Below, one piece after another: positions 16,070-24,555 of a stretch of 64,000 nt of DNA. The stretch comes from Rhodospirillales bacterium. Its GTDB lineage: Bacteria; Pseudomonadota; Alphaproteobacteria; ATCC43930; CGMCC-115725. The number at the start of each line of letters is the position of its first letter. Position 1 is the stretch's first letter. Under the pieces are notes generated by a model. The model did not search any database and was not told where the DNA came from. It saw nothing but the letters and a program-made list of their open reading frames with translations. The stretch covers positions 1-64,000 of the forward strand of contig CANJCB010000001.1 in assembly GCA_947473305.1 (NCBI GenBank), written 5' to 3'. Made by a program: the position numbers and the translations under genes.

Positions 16070-17500
16070 ATGACGAAGTCTTGGGATGTGATCGTGGTCG
16101 GCGGCGGCACGGTCGGGATGACAGCGGCGATCTTCGCGTCGCGTCGCGGCGGCAGGGTGCTGGTGCTGGAAGCCGCGTCGGAGATCGGCGGCACGCTGCA
16201 TATCTCCAGCGGCCGGATGAGCGCCGCCGGTACCAAGCTGCAAGCCAAGAAGGGCATCGAGGATACCGCCGACGAGCATTACGACGATGTGATGCGGATC
16301 TGCCGCAACACCGCCGATCCGGCTCTCGTGCGGCTTGCCGTGGATCACTCGGCGGAGACCTTCGACTGGCTTTGCGACCTAGGTCTTCCCCTGGTGCCCT
16401 CGAGCCCAGTTTATGACCACCCAGGGTCCCACGAGCCCTATTTAAAACCGCGTTACGCCTGGGGCGTGGAACTCGGCCGTTCGATCCTCCGGGTCCTGCG
16501 GCCGCAATTCTACGCGGAGGTCGCGACCGGCAATGTGGCGGTGAAAACCCGGACTCGCGTCCACTCGCTAATCCAGGATCCCCAGATCCGAGCCGTAAGC
16601 GGCGTCCGGGCCAAAGGCGCGGATGGCGGCGAGAGCGACTATTTCGGCTCGAATGTGCTGCTCGCCACTGGCGGTTTCGCTGCAAGCCCCGCCATGGTCG
16701 CGGAGATTCACGGCTCGCCGCTCTATTCCATCGGCGCCTGGCCGCAGGCCCAGGGCGATGGGCTCCGGCTCGGCAGAGCGGTCGGCGGCTATGTAAGGGG
16801 TGGCGAGCATTTCCACGCCAATTTCGGCGTCGTCCTGGAGAGCTACGATTATCCCGCCGAAACCATGGGACGCGCCATCACCATGCCCGAGGTGCGGCCG
16901 CCCTGGGAGATCTATGTGGATAGCCGGGGCGACCGCTTCGTTGCGGAGGACGAACGGTCGATCGATGCGCGCGAGCGCGAGCTGATCGCCCTCCCCGACC
17001 GGCGCTATTGGATCGTCTTCGACGAGCGGGCGCTGCGCGAGGCGCCGCCGCTCATGGAATTCTGGTCACGCGACCAGATGGTTCGCACCCTCGGCAATCA
17101 TGTGATGTTCCAGAAAGGCGCTTCGCTGGAGGAACTCGCCCATCGTACCGGCATGGACCCTGCCCGGCTCACGGCGACGGTCACGGCCTATAATGGCGCT
17201 TTCAACGGCGAAGATCCGATGGGTCGCAAGCACCGTCCTGCGCCCATCCTCGAAGGGCCTTTCTACGCGGTACGTCAACATTCGACCCTGATCGTCTCGA
17301 CCGCGGGGCTCGTCGCCGATGCGGGACTGCGAGTGGTGGACAAACATGGCCGCCCGATTCCCAATCTCTACGCGGCTGGCGAGGTCCTAGGCAGCGTCGC
17401 CACGATGGGAGACGCGGCCGCCAATGGGATGCTGGTCACGCCGGCGCTCACCTTCGGCAGGCTGCTGGGAGAGAAGTTGCTGACCTGGCCTTCCCTCTGA
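16070..17500 (+). CDS. FAD-dependent oxidoreductase, fumarate-reductase/ketosteroid-dehydrogenase type
   Basis: A 476-residue flavoprotein. It has the Rossmann motif DVIVVGGGTVGM at residues 6-17, the second FAD contact EIGGTLHISSGRMSAAG near 40, LLATGGFAASP near 208 and the C-terminal NLYAAGEVLGS near 445. The FAD_binding_2 family includes fumarate reductase, tricarballylate dehydrogenase and 3-ketosteroid 1-dehydrogenase; the reaction would be a hydride transfer at a C-C bond. I chose the ATG at 16070 with CAGGGG upstream over a GTG at 16046. It is the last gene of the methyltransferase/binding-protein operon and the last intact gene of the first island. Confidence 0.85.
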   Translation: MTKSWDVIVVGGGTVGMTAAIFASRRGGRVLVLEAASEIGGTLHISSGRMSAAGTKLQAKKGIEDTADEHYDDVMRICRNTADPALVRLAVDHSAETFDWLCDLGLPLVPSSPVYDHPGSHEPYLKPRYAWGVELGRSILRVLRPQFYAEVATGNVAVKTRTRVHSLIQDPQIRAVSGVRAKGADGGESDYFGSNVLLATGGFAASPAMVAEIHGSPLYSIGAWPQAQGDGLRLGRAVGGYVRGGEHFHANFGVVLESYDYPAETMGRAITMPEVRPPWEIYVDSRGDRFVAEDERSIDARERELIALPDRRYWIVFDERALREAPPLMEFWSRDQMVRTLGNHVMFQKGASLEELAHRTGMDPARLTATVTAYNGAFNGEDPMGRKHRPAPILEGPFYAVRQHSTLIVSTAGLVADAGLRVVDKHGRPIPNLYAAGEVLGSVATMGDAAANGMLVTPALTFGRLLGEKLLTWPSL

Positions 17501-17523
17501 GAAGTGGTCCGTTTTGAGACTGG

Positions 17524-17820
17524 CTATTTTGCGCTTGGAGAAACGAGGAATGGTCCGGAAGAACCAAATAGCGGGGCGGAAGGCTTCGCATGAAGGACAT
17601 CGGAGACCCGAAGATCGCCGAACGGGTTCGACAGACCTGCAAGCTGATGGACGGCGAGCACCTTCGGCTTACACCGGCATTCAACGCGGTTAAGCGCCAG
17701 CGTCGGATCGCCAAGGTCCTTACTGTTGTCATAGATCGCGACCTGCCCCGTTGGCGATGCGGCCGAGGTAATGGGTCTCGAAGTCGCCCTTGCGTCGAAT
17801 ACGGGTGCAAGAGGTGTTTA
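17524..17820 (-). pseudogene. Broken gene fragment, possibly a plasmid/phage replication protein
   Basis: On the minus strand the frame TRIRRKGDFETHYLGRIANG is followed, after one extra base near 17753, by QVAIYDNSKDLGDPTLALNR and then VECRCKPK, ending at TAG 17524-17526. The pattern of a beta strand with YLG/YDN and a later RVE resembles rolling-circle Rep-type initiators by eye, but I cannot confirm it. The upstream end disappears at the tRNA-like core at 17829, so the gene is truncated there as well as frameshifted. It lies exactly at the proposed junction of the two islands. Confidence 0.35.
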
Positions 17821-17828
17821 AGCAGGAA

Positions 17829-18063
17829 TGGCGGAGGGATGGGAAAGGAAACCGACCTTCGAAAATCCGCAGAAACCTGCCATTTATGGGCTATCACTGT
17901 ATCGAGTGTGTAGCAGGCCTATGTAGCAGGGTAAAGGTATAGAAATACCGCTTGATTGCAGAATGTACCGGTGCGCAATAGGTCTGAAGAATTTTCGAGA
18001 AGCTTTTAGGCGGCCCCTGCCAAGCTGGAAAATCCCGAAAATTCCGATTGGCTAATTCTCCCA
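17829..18063 (+). repeat. Putative attachment-site repeat, copy B
   Basis: It begins TGGCGGAGGGATGGGA, a one-base-shorter version of the core at 5253, and is homologous to 5253-5490 over about 230 bases. The GTAGCAGG direct repeats recur here at 17910 and 17923 with the same 13-base period, and the best-conserved stretch reads TGCAGAATG at its end. There is no gene in it. The minus-strand molybdenum hydroxylase gene ends 76 bases beyond it, whereas copy A is followed by a plus-strand gene, so the repeat is not a shared promoter region. I infer a second old attachment site. Confidence 0.6.
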
Positions 18064-18139
18064 TTATATAGCTTCGCTAGAACCGAACCACAAAAGGCAG
18101 CCTATCCCCTACAAGGTCGCGCAACAGGGAATTTATTGG

Positions 18140-20473
18140 TCACTTGGCGAGGTTCGTTTCCCCGACCAGCAGCGCCCGCAAATTCTGCGGCGTTACAGGC
18201 AGGCATGTTATCGCGCCGGGAAAGCCGATAGCGTTGTCGATGGCGGCAGCGATAGCGGCGCCCACGCCGGTCACACCCGCCTCTCCGACCCCCTTCATGC
18301 CCAAGGGATTGAGAGGGCTCGGCGCATCTTCGGTCAGCAGAACGTCGATCTTCGGCATTTCCCGCATCGTCGGCATCAGATAGTCCATGAAGCTTGCGGA
18401 GAGCGGCTGGCCGCGCTCGTCGTAACGGAACTCTTCCATGAGACTGCCGCCGATCCCTTGGACGACACCGCCGACGATTTGCGCTTCGCAGAGCATCGGG
18501 TTGATCGCCCGACCGATGTCATGGGAGGCGAGGAAGCGTTCCACCGTCGCCGCCCCGGTCTCGCGGTCGACCCGCACGACCGCCACGTGGACGCCATAGG
18601 GATAGACCTTGTTGGTGGTGACGAACCAGCCCTCCGCATCAAGGCCCGGCTCGCGCTCGCCCAGGGTGGCGGAAGTCGGCGCCAGATGGCCGGCGATCTC
18701 CGCCAGCGTCAGAGTCGAACCCGCCGGGTTCTCCTTGTGGAAGACGACGCCGTCGCGGATGTCGAGCCTCTCGGGCGAGGATTGCATCAACTGCGCCGCC
18801 ATATCGAGCGCTTTTGCGCGCAGCTTCAGCGCCGCGACCCGCGTGGCGGAGCCGGTCATGACCGTGGCGCGAGCGGCATGCGCCCCGATCCCGAAAGGGA
18901 TCCGGTCGGTATGCCCGTGGATCACACGGATCCGGCTGTACTCCGCGCCAAGGGTTTCTGCGCAGACCTGAGCCATGACGGTCTCGAAGCCCTGGCCGAT
19001 GGAGGCGCCGCCGGTAACCACCTCGACGGATCCGGTTGCGTCCACCGCAATCCGCACCCCGTCGCGCGGCCCGTCGCCGCCCCATTCGATATAGATGGCG
19101 ACGCCCGCGCCGACCATTTCGCCGGCGGCGCGGCGGGCTTTCAGTTCCGCTTGCAGCTCGAGCCACCCGACCCGGTCGAGCGTCTTGTCCAACAACTCCT
19201 GGTAACGCCCGGAATCGTAGCGGATGTTGAGATTGCCCACCGGCAACGGCATTTCGTAGGGCATCTGCGAGGGCGGGATCAGGTTGCGCCGGCGCAGTTC
19301 CAGAGGATCGATTCCAAGCCGCGCGGCGACCGCATCCAGCAGCCGCTCCCGCGCGAAAGTGCCCTCGAAAAAACCTGGGGAGCGATAGGTTCCTCCCGGC
19401 GTCTTGTTGGTCATCCGGAAATGTCCGGCCGCGCGATAGGCGGGTAGCCGATAGGGGCCGGGGACGATGGCGCAGGTGACTTCCACCACACGCTTCTCGA
19501 CTGTGCGCACATAAGCGCCCTGATCGTGGAAGAAGGTGTTGTCGATGGCGAGCAGCAGACCTTGCTCGTCAACCGCCGCCCGGATCAGGAAATGCTGGTC
19601 GCGGGCGTGATTGGCGGCGATCAGATGCTCGAAGCGGTCCTCGATCCATTTCACCGGCCGCCCGAGGCGCTTTGCGGCGATCATCACCAGGATGTCTTCG
19701 GGGTAAAGCTCGCCGCGTACGCCGAAGCCGCCACCCACATGACCTTCGTGAAGCTGCACGGAGTTGATAGGCCTGTCGAAATAGCGAGCAAGATGCTCGC
19801 GGTTGCGATGCGGCACCTTGGCGGCGCCGTGCAACTCCATGATGTCCTGGGCCTTGTCGTAACGGCCGATGGCGCCCCGCGTCTCCAGCGGCACGCCGGA
19901 ATGGCGCCCGACATTGAGATCGAGTTCGACCACCGCATGGGCCCGCGCGAAAGCCTCGTCCACCTCGCCATAGCCCACGCGGACGACGGCGGCTTCGGTC
20001 GAATGGCCGGGACTATAATCGGTGGGCCCGGCATCGGCGGCCAGGACGGGTGGCAGTTCCTCGACCTCGATGGTCACGAGATCGGCGGCATCCTCCGCGA
20101 GATAGGGATCCTCCGCGAAGATCGCGGCGAAGGGCTCCCCCACATAGCGCAGGAAATTTCCCGCCAGGATTGGCTGATAATAGGGCTCGAGCTTCTCGAT
20201 CCTGTCGCCCCTGGGGAAGATCGGCGGCAGGTCGGCAATGTCGCCGTTCGTCCAGATGGCGATAACCCCTGGCGCCCGCGCCGCCGCCTCGATGTCGATG
20301 TTCAGGATGCGGGCGTAGGCGTAAGGCGAGCGCACCACCCGCATATGGAGCTGCTGGGGGAAGGACATGTCCCCGACGTACCGGCCTTGGCCCAGCAGGA
20401 GGGGTGGATCCTCCAGCCTGGGGACTGAACGCCCCACCAGGGCCTCAGACGAAACCGCCGCAGGTTTCAGCAT
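18140..20473 (-). CDS. Molybdenum hydroxylase large subunit (xanthine dehydrogenase / CoxL-like)
   Basis: A 777-residue protein of the aldehyde oxidase/xanthine dehydrogenase family. It carries VGRSVPRLEDPPLLLGQGRY near the start, GGGFGVRGELYPEDIL near residue 265, TPGGTYRSPGFFEG near 360, GGASIGQGFETVMAQ near 500 and KGVGEAGVTGVGAAIA near the end. These build the molybdopterin-cytosine-dinucleotide site. Such enzymes hydroxylate aldehydes, CO or N-heterocycles with water. The active-site segment is TYRSPG rather than the AYRCSFR of true CO dehydrogenase. I moved the start to ATG 20473, which has GGAGG six bases ahead. It is the last gene of the long operon. The FAD and 2Fe-2S partner subunits are absent nearby. 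Confidence 0.88.
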   Translation of the reverse strand: MLKPAAVSSEALVGRSVPRLEDPPLLLGQGRYVGDMSFPQQLHMRVVRSPYAYARILNIDIEAAARAPGVIAIWTNGDIADLPPIFPRGDRIEKLEPYYQPILAGNFLRYVGEPFAAIFAEDPYLAEDAADLVTIEVEELPPVLAADAGPTDYSPGHSTEAAVVRVGYGEVDEAFARAHAVVELDLNVGRHSGVPLETRGAIGRYDKAQDIMELHGAAKVPHRNREHLARYFDRPINSVQLHEGHVGGGFGVRGELYPEDILVMIAAKRLGRPVKWIEDRFEHLIAANHARDQHFLIRAAVDEQGLLLAIDNTFFHDQGAYVRTVEKRVVEVTCAIVPGPYRLPAYRAAGHFRMTNKTPGGTYRSPGFFEGTFARERLLDAVAARLGIDPLELRRRNLIPPSQMPYEMPLPVGNLNIRYDSGRYQELLDKTLDRVGWLELQAELKARRAAGEMVGAGVAIYIEWGGDGPRDGVRIAVDATGSVEVVTGGASIGQGFETVMAQVCAETLGAEYSRIRVIHGHTDRIPFGIGAHAARATVMTGSATRVAALKLRAKALDMAAQLMQSSPERLDIRDGVVFHKENPAGSTLTLAEIAGHLAPTSATLGEREPGLDAEGWFVTTNKVYPYGVHVAVVRVDRETGAATVERFLASHDIGRAINPMLCEAQIVGGVVQGIGGSLMEEFRYDERGQPLSASFMDYLMPTMREMPKIDVLLTEDAPSPLNPLGMKGVGEAGVTGVGAAIAAAIDNAIGFPGAITCLPVTPQNLRALLVGETNLAK

Positions 20474-20502
20474 GAAATTCCTCCGGATGCCTTTAGCCGA
20501 CC

Positions 20503-22101
20503 CTACTTGGCCCGCCAGGCATCGCGCCAAGTGGCGAGGAAGATTTCGTTCTCCAGGCCCATGACCTTTTTCGAGGCGGCGTCGTAGGGCACTTTCTCGT
20601 GAAGATTGAAGACCGGCAGATCCTCGGCGAGGATCGCCTGCGCCTTTTGATAGAAGGGCGCCCGCTGAGCGTTGCCGGTTGCGGATTCGCCCTTCAGAAA
20701 GAGGTCGTCGACCACCGGATTGGAATAGCCAGAGCCATTGCCCAGCGTCTTGTTGAGAGAGGAAGTGGCCGCGATGCGCGCCATGCCGAGCGCCGGGTCG
20801 CTGTAGCCGTTGTAACCGCCGAGCGCGGTATCGTAGTCACGGTCGAGGTACATCCGCTTATAGGCAACTGTCCGGTCGCCCGGCTCAACGCTCGCATCTA
20901 CGCCGATGGCGGTCCACATGCTCTTGATCGCCGCGGCCGCCGAGCCGTAGTCAGCCTGATCTGCCGCATAGACGATGTTGACCTTGAAGCGGATCCCGCC
21001 GGCGCCGCGCTTCACGCCCGCCTCCTCGAGCAGGGCATTGGCGCGGGCGGGATCGAACTTATACATGACGCGATAGTCGACCTTGGGATCGAGCGCCCAG
21101 GGAATGCCGTTGGTGAAGGGCGCTATCCCGACCTCGCCCGTGCCGAAGAAGGCGTTCTTCATGAGATAGTCGCGATCGATGGCGATGAGCAACGCCTGAC
21201 GCACCCGTTTGTCGTCGAGCGGCTTGCGCCCGACATTGAGGATCATGGAGTCGATCCCGGCCGGCAGCCGCGCCGGCGTGAGGCTAAGCTGGCTATTCGC
21301 CTTCACGGCGTCATAGCTGTTCGTCGGCATGTAGAAATAGCTGACGTAGTCGATCTCACCCGCCTGGAGCGCCTGGACGCGGGAAGTGGCCTGAGGAATG
21401 ATCTTGCCGATCAATTCATCAAGATAGGGCTTGCCGGGCTCCCGGTAATCCGGATTGCGCGCCATACGGATAAGGTCGCCGCGCTTCCATTCCGTCATCA
21501 TGAAGGGGCCTAGTCCGATCGGCTTGTCCGCCGAGGCGGGGTTCTGCAAAGGGTTCGTGCCGCGAAAGATATGAGCCGGCAGGATGGCGCCGCCGTGGGT
21601 GCAGGTCTGCGACATCAGGAAGGGTCCATAGGGCTCCTTCAAATGTATGACCGCCCGGTCCGGAGACGGTGTGTCGATCCGGTCGATGGCCTTCCCCGCG
21701 CCGATATAGACCGCGCCATACTTCGGGTTGACCTCGGTCAGGGAAAATTTCACGTCCTCTGAAGTGAAGGGCTTGCCGTCGGACCAATTCGCTTTGTTGA
21801 GCTCGAAGGTATAGATTTTGCCGTCGTCGGAGATCGTCCAGGACTTCGCCAGCATCGGATGAACTTCCCAATCAGGCGTGGTGATCGCCAGACCCTGGTA
21901 GAGCATGCAGCCGATGAGCCCTTCGGCGACGCCGCTGGAGAGTACCGGGTTGGTCATCACAGGATCGCCGCCCATGGCGAAGATCACAGTGCCGCCCCGC
22001 ACGGGTTGCTGGATTTGAGCTTGGCCAACCCCCATGGAAATACCCAGGGAAGTCGACGCTAAGGCGGCGATCAGTCCAAGTCTCTGAAACCGAGTTCTCA
22101 T
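20503..22101 (-). CDS. ABC-transporter substrate-binding protein, family 5 (diverged)
   Basis: A 532-residue exported protein with signal peptide about 1-28 (ending GVGQAQ). It has GGTVIFAMGGDPVMTNPVLS near residue 38 and the family 5 block YTFELNKANWSDGKPFTSED near residue 103. It differs clearly from the three island-1 paralogues. Family members deliver oligopeptides, opines or other small organics to an ABC importer. It lies 41 bases behind the TauD dioxygenase and 29 bases ahead of the molybdenum hydroxylase in the minus-strand operon. Versions beginning farther upstream run out of frame through the dioxygenase gene and are rejected; the ATG at 22101 has a GGGGGAAAG site. Confidence 0.9.
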   Translation of the reverse strand: MRTRFQRLGLIAALASTSLGISMGVGQAQIQQPVRGGTVIFAMGGDPVMTNPVLSSGVAEGLIGCMLYQGLAITTPDWEVHPMLAKSWTISDDGKIYTFELNKANWSDGKPFTSEDVKFSLTEVNPKYGAVYIGAGKAIDRIDTPSPDRAVIHLKEPYGPFLMSQTCTHGGAILPAHIFRGTNPLQNPASADKPIGLGPFMMTEWKRGDLIRMARNPDYREPGKPYLDELIGKIIPQATSRVQALQAGEIDYVSYFYMPTNSYDAVKANSQLSLTPARLPAGIDSMILNVGRKPLDDKRVRQALLIAIDRDYLMKNAFFGTGEVGIAPFTNGIPWALDPKVDYRVMYKFDPARANALLEEAGVKRGAGGIRFKVNIVYAADQADYGSAAAAIKSMWTAIGVDASVEPGDRTVAYKRMYLDRDYDTALGGYNGYSDPALGMARIAATSSLNKTLGNGSGYSNPVVDDLFLKGESATGNAQRAPFYQKAQAILAEDLPVFNLHEKVPYDAASKKVMGLENEIFLATWRDAWRAK

Positions 22102-22142
22102 CCGCTTTCCCCCTGTTTTGTTTGAAGTTGACGTGTTCTCCG

Positions 22143-23240
22143 TCAATCCGCCATCGAGTGGACGTCGAGAGGCGCCTTGAGCTTTACTCCCTTGAGCGCC
22201 ACGCCCTGGCCCGTGCGGCCCTGGCGCTTGACATCCGAGATCGGCCGCCCCGTGGGGTCGTAGAGCCAGAGCCGCAACAGGTGTCGTTTGCGGTCGTCTT
22301 CCGGCCAGTCTTCGTATTCCCGGCGGGTGTGCAGCATCACGTGGTTGTTCAGGAACTGGATGTCCCCGGGCTCGAAGGGGATGTCCACCGCACAGTCTTG
22401 GATAACCTCGCGGTAAACCTTCACCGCTTCCTTCTGAGCCTCTGTCCAAGGCGGCACGTCGGGCAGCGCCGGAGCTTTCTCGACGCCGGCGCCGATACCT
22501 CCGGCGCTGAAATAACCGTCGGTGAAACTGAAGATCGGTTGCTTGAACCAGGGCAACTCGTCCGGGTTCTTTTCGCCGGTGCGGCTGAAATACCAGTCCT
22601 CGGCCAGAACCTTCGCCAGGTCCGGCCGCTGCGCCAGCATCCGGTTGTAAACCGTCACCGAACTCGCGATCCGGCTCTCGCCGCCATGCTTGGAGGATCT
22701 CAGGCAGAGGAGGCCGACGTATTCGGTCGGATCCACGTGGAACAGGAGTTCGGCTCGCGACATATAGCCCCGGCTGTTGGGCTCCCAATAGTCGGCGCCG
22801 AGATCCTTGACGTGACCCAGGATGTGGCCCTTGCCGTTCTGCGACACGGGCTTGCCGATATATGACCCCAAACCCAGGAAAGCGATGGCCCGTTCCTCGC
22901 GGTCGAAACGGTCGACCGGGAACCCCCGGAGCATGACCACGCCGCGTCCGTCCGCAAGCTCGCGGCGCACGTCCCGCATCAAATCGCCGAATGCCTGGAG
23001 TGGGAAGTCGCGTTGGCCGATATCCACAATGTCGACGCCATTGCGCCGAACGGTGGCGATGGCTTCGCATAATTCATCGATATCCTGAGGGGAGATCCGG
23101 TAGCTCCAGCTCGAAACATCCGCCAAAGCCGCAGCGTCCCATCCCGCCGGATCCATCACCGGCTCCAAAAGTCGGGCTGGCCGACGCTCGGCCCGGTGGA
23201 AGGTGCGGAAGTCGCTTGCGGAGAATTGTCCAAGGGACAT
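22143..23240 (-). CDS. TauD/TfdA-family Fe(II)/2-oxoglutarate dioxygenase
   Basis: A 365-residue intact homologue of the frameshifted gene at 3558-4681. It has the sequence ELADGRGVVMLRGFPVDRFD near residue 100, the iron-binding HVD in LLFHVDPTEYVG near 185, and the distal part LNNHVMLHTRREYEDW plus RRHLLRLWL near 310-330 with the last His ligand and the 2-oxoglutarate-binding Arg. The family hydroxylates a C-H bond while decarboxylating 2-oxoglutarate, often releasing sulfite, ammonia or aldehyde from the substrate. It is placed between the Old Yellow Enzyme and the family 5 binding protein in the operon. Confidence 0.9.
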   Translation of the reverse strand: MSLGQFSASDFRTFHRAERRPARLLEPVMDPAGWDAAALADVSSWSYRISPQDIDELCEAIATVRRNGVDIVDIGQRDFPLQAFGDLMRDVRRELADGRGVVMLRGFPVDRFDREERAIAFLGLGSYIGKPVSQNGKGHILGHVKDLGADYWEPNSRGYMSRAELLFHVDPTEYVGLLCLRSSKHGGESRIASSVTVYNRMLAQRPDLAKVLAEDWYFSRTGEKNPDELPWFKQPIFSFTDGYFSAGGIGAGVEKAPALPDVPPWTEAQKEAVKVYREVIQDCAVDIPFEPGDIQFLNNHVMLHTRREYEDWPEDDRKRHLLRLWLYDPTGRPISDVKRQGRTGQGVALKGVKLKAPLDVHSMAD

Positions 23241-23317
23241 GGTCGCTATCCTTAGCTCCGGAATCGCTGAATTCAGGCTATCACTCTCCGTGTTGGCGCA
23301 GCAACGGAGTCTCTTGC

Positions 23318-24517
23318 CTATGCGCCAATACGAATTTTGACCCGATACATCAAATGCTCGAAGAGCTTCCGTTTACTGGTTCTCCAGCATTGAAGCGGGT
23401 CGATCCCCTCATGCACCGCGCAGATATTGCAGGAAACGCAATCGACCACTCCGCGCCGGCCTGCCTTTACCTGATTGGGAAAGTCGGGCTCGCGGATATA
23501 AGGGCGGGCCATGGAGACGAAGTCCACGATGCCGTCGCCCACGAGCTTTTCCATCATCTCAGTGGACCGGATTCCGCCGACGAGCATCATCGGGGTGGTC
23601 TTCATCCGCGCCCTCAACGCCTCCGCGCCGGGCAGGAAATAGGCTTGGGGCGAGGACGGATAGATCGCCCGATGGACGACCCAATCTTCGAGCGCGCGGC
23701 GCGGGGTGACAGCGACGAACCTGCCGATGCTGCTATTGGTGGAGACATGCATGATCCCGACAGAAACTTCGATCGCATCCGCCCCCGCCTCCGCCAGGGC
23801 CAAGGCACGCTCCACGCTTTCCGGGATCTCAAGGCCGCCCGGCATTGAATCGGCCATGCCGAGCTTTATGGTCACGGGGAAGTCGGGTCCTACAGCAGCC
23901 CGGATCTCGCGATAGACCGCCATGATGAAATTCGAGCGCCGGTCCGCGTCGCCGCCCCAATGGTCGGTCCGCTCGTTGCTGTGGGGCGAACTAAACTCGC
24001 TGATGAGATAGCCGTGGCCCGCGTGCACATGGATGCCGTCGAATCTAGCCTCTCGTGCCCGGCGAGCACCTTGGCCAAAGGCCTTAATGACTTCTTGAAT
24101 ATCGGCCTCGGAGGCCTCCTGCGGCATCCGCTTCGAGATGAAATTCTCGATGGGCGAAGGGGCCAGGGGCGCGATGGATTCGACGCGGCATTGGCTTCCC
24201 GCGTGACTCAATTCGGCGAAGATCGTGCCGCCGTCCTCGTGGACTTCCTTGGTCAGGCGACTGAGGCCCGGGATCATCGCGTCGTCGTGTATCCCGGCCT
24301 GTCTCTTCTGATACCGTCCCCGAGGGTGCACGAACATATGCCCGGTGAGGATAAGCCCCGCCCCGCCCCGCGCCAGGGTCCTATAGAGGCCGATGTAATC
24401 GTCACTGGCAATGCCATCCGGATTGCACATCGTTTCCGATGTGGAGGCCCGGACGAAGCGGTTGCGGATGGTCAGCTTGCCGATTCGATGCGGCTCGAAG
24501 AGAACTTCAGTGCCCAC
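23318..24517 (-). CDS. Old Yellow Enzyme family oxidoreductase with iron-sulfur cysteines
   Basis: A 399-residue protein with the FMN barrel of the 2,4-dienoyl-CoA reductase branch: LFEPHRIGKLTIRNRFVRA at the start, ELSHAGSQ near residue 102, HAGHGYLISEFSSPHSN near 168 and MLVGGIRS near 308. Close to the end four cysteines are spaced C-x2-C-x2-C-x10-C (CVSCNICAV through LQCW), the 4Fe-4S ligand pattern of this branch. The NAD(P)H/FAD domain that usually follows is missing; the protein stops about 20 residues after the last cysteine. It may receive electrons from another protein or act as a partial enzyme. It lies 38 bases behind the permease genes. Confidence 0.85.
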   Translation of the reverse strand: MGTEVLFEPHRIGKLTIRNRFVRASTSETMCNPDGIASDDYIGLYRTLARGGAGLILTGHMFVHPRGRYQKRQAGIHDDAMIPGLSRLTKEVHEDGGTIFAELSHAGSQCRVESIAPLAPSPIENFISKRMPQEASEADIQEVIKAFGQGARRAREARFDGIHVHAGHGYLISEFSSPHSNERTDHWGGDADRRSNFIMAVYREIRAAVGPDFPVTIKLGMADSMPGGLEIPESVERALALAEAGADAIEVSVGIMHVSTNSSIGRFVAVTPRRALEDWVVHRAIYPSSPQAYFLPGAEALRARMKTTPMMLVGGIRSTEMMEKLVGDGIVDFVSMARPYIREPDFPNQVKAGRRGVVDCVSCNICAVHEGIDPLQCWRTSKRKLFEHLMYRVKIRIGA

Positions 24518-24555
24518 GAATATCCCCCATAAATTTACCGGAAAATTCCGCTTCG

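Noticed and set aside
17590-17913. 107-codon plus-strand frame MKDIGDPKIAERVR
   Set aside because: The better protein-like signal is on the minus strand (17524-17820), and this frame runs into the attachment repeat.
5253-18063. The 230-bp repeats as shared promoter or riboswitch for binding-protein genes
   Set aside because: Copy A precedes a plus-strand binding-protein gene, but copy B faces the end of a minus-strand gene, and homology starts exactly at the tRNA-like sequence.
18458-20428. Two long plus-strand frames opposite the molybdenum hydroxylase
   Set aside because: Antisense to a gene with full family motifs; composition (Asp/His/Arg/Gly-rich) is that of a mirror frame.
22102-23070. 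N-terminal extension of the binding protein at 20503
   Set aside because: It is an out-of-frame reading of the TauD dioxygenase gene; the signal peptide begins at 22101 with a good ribosome site.
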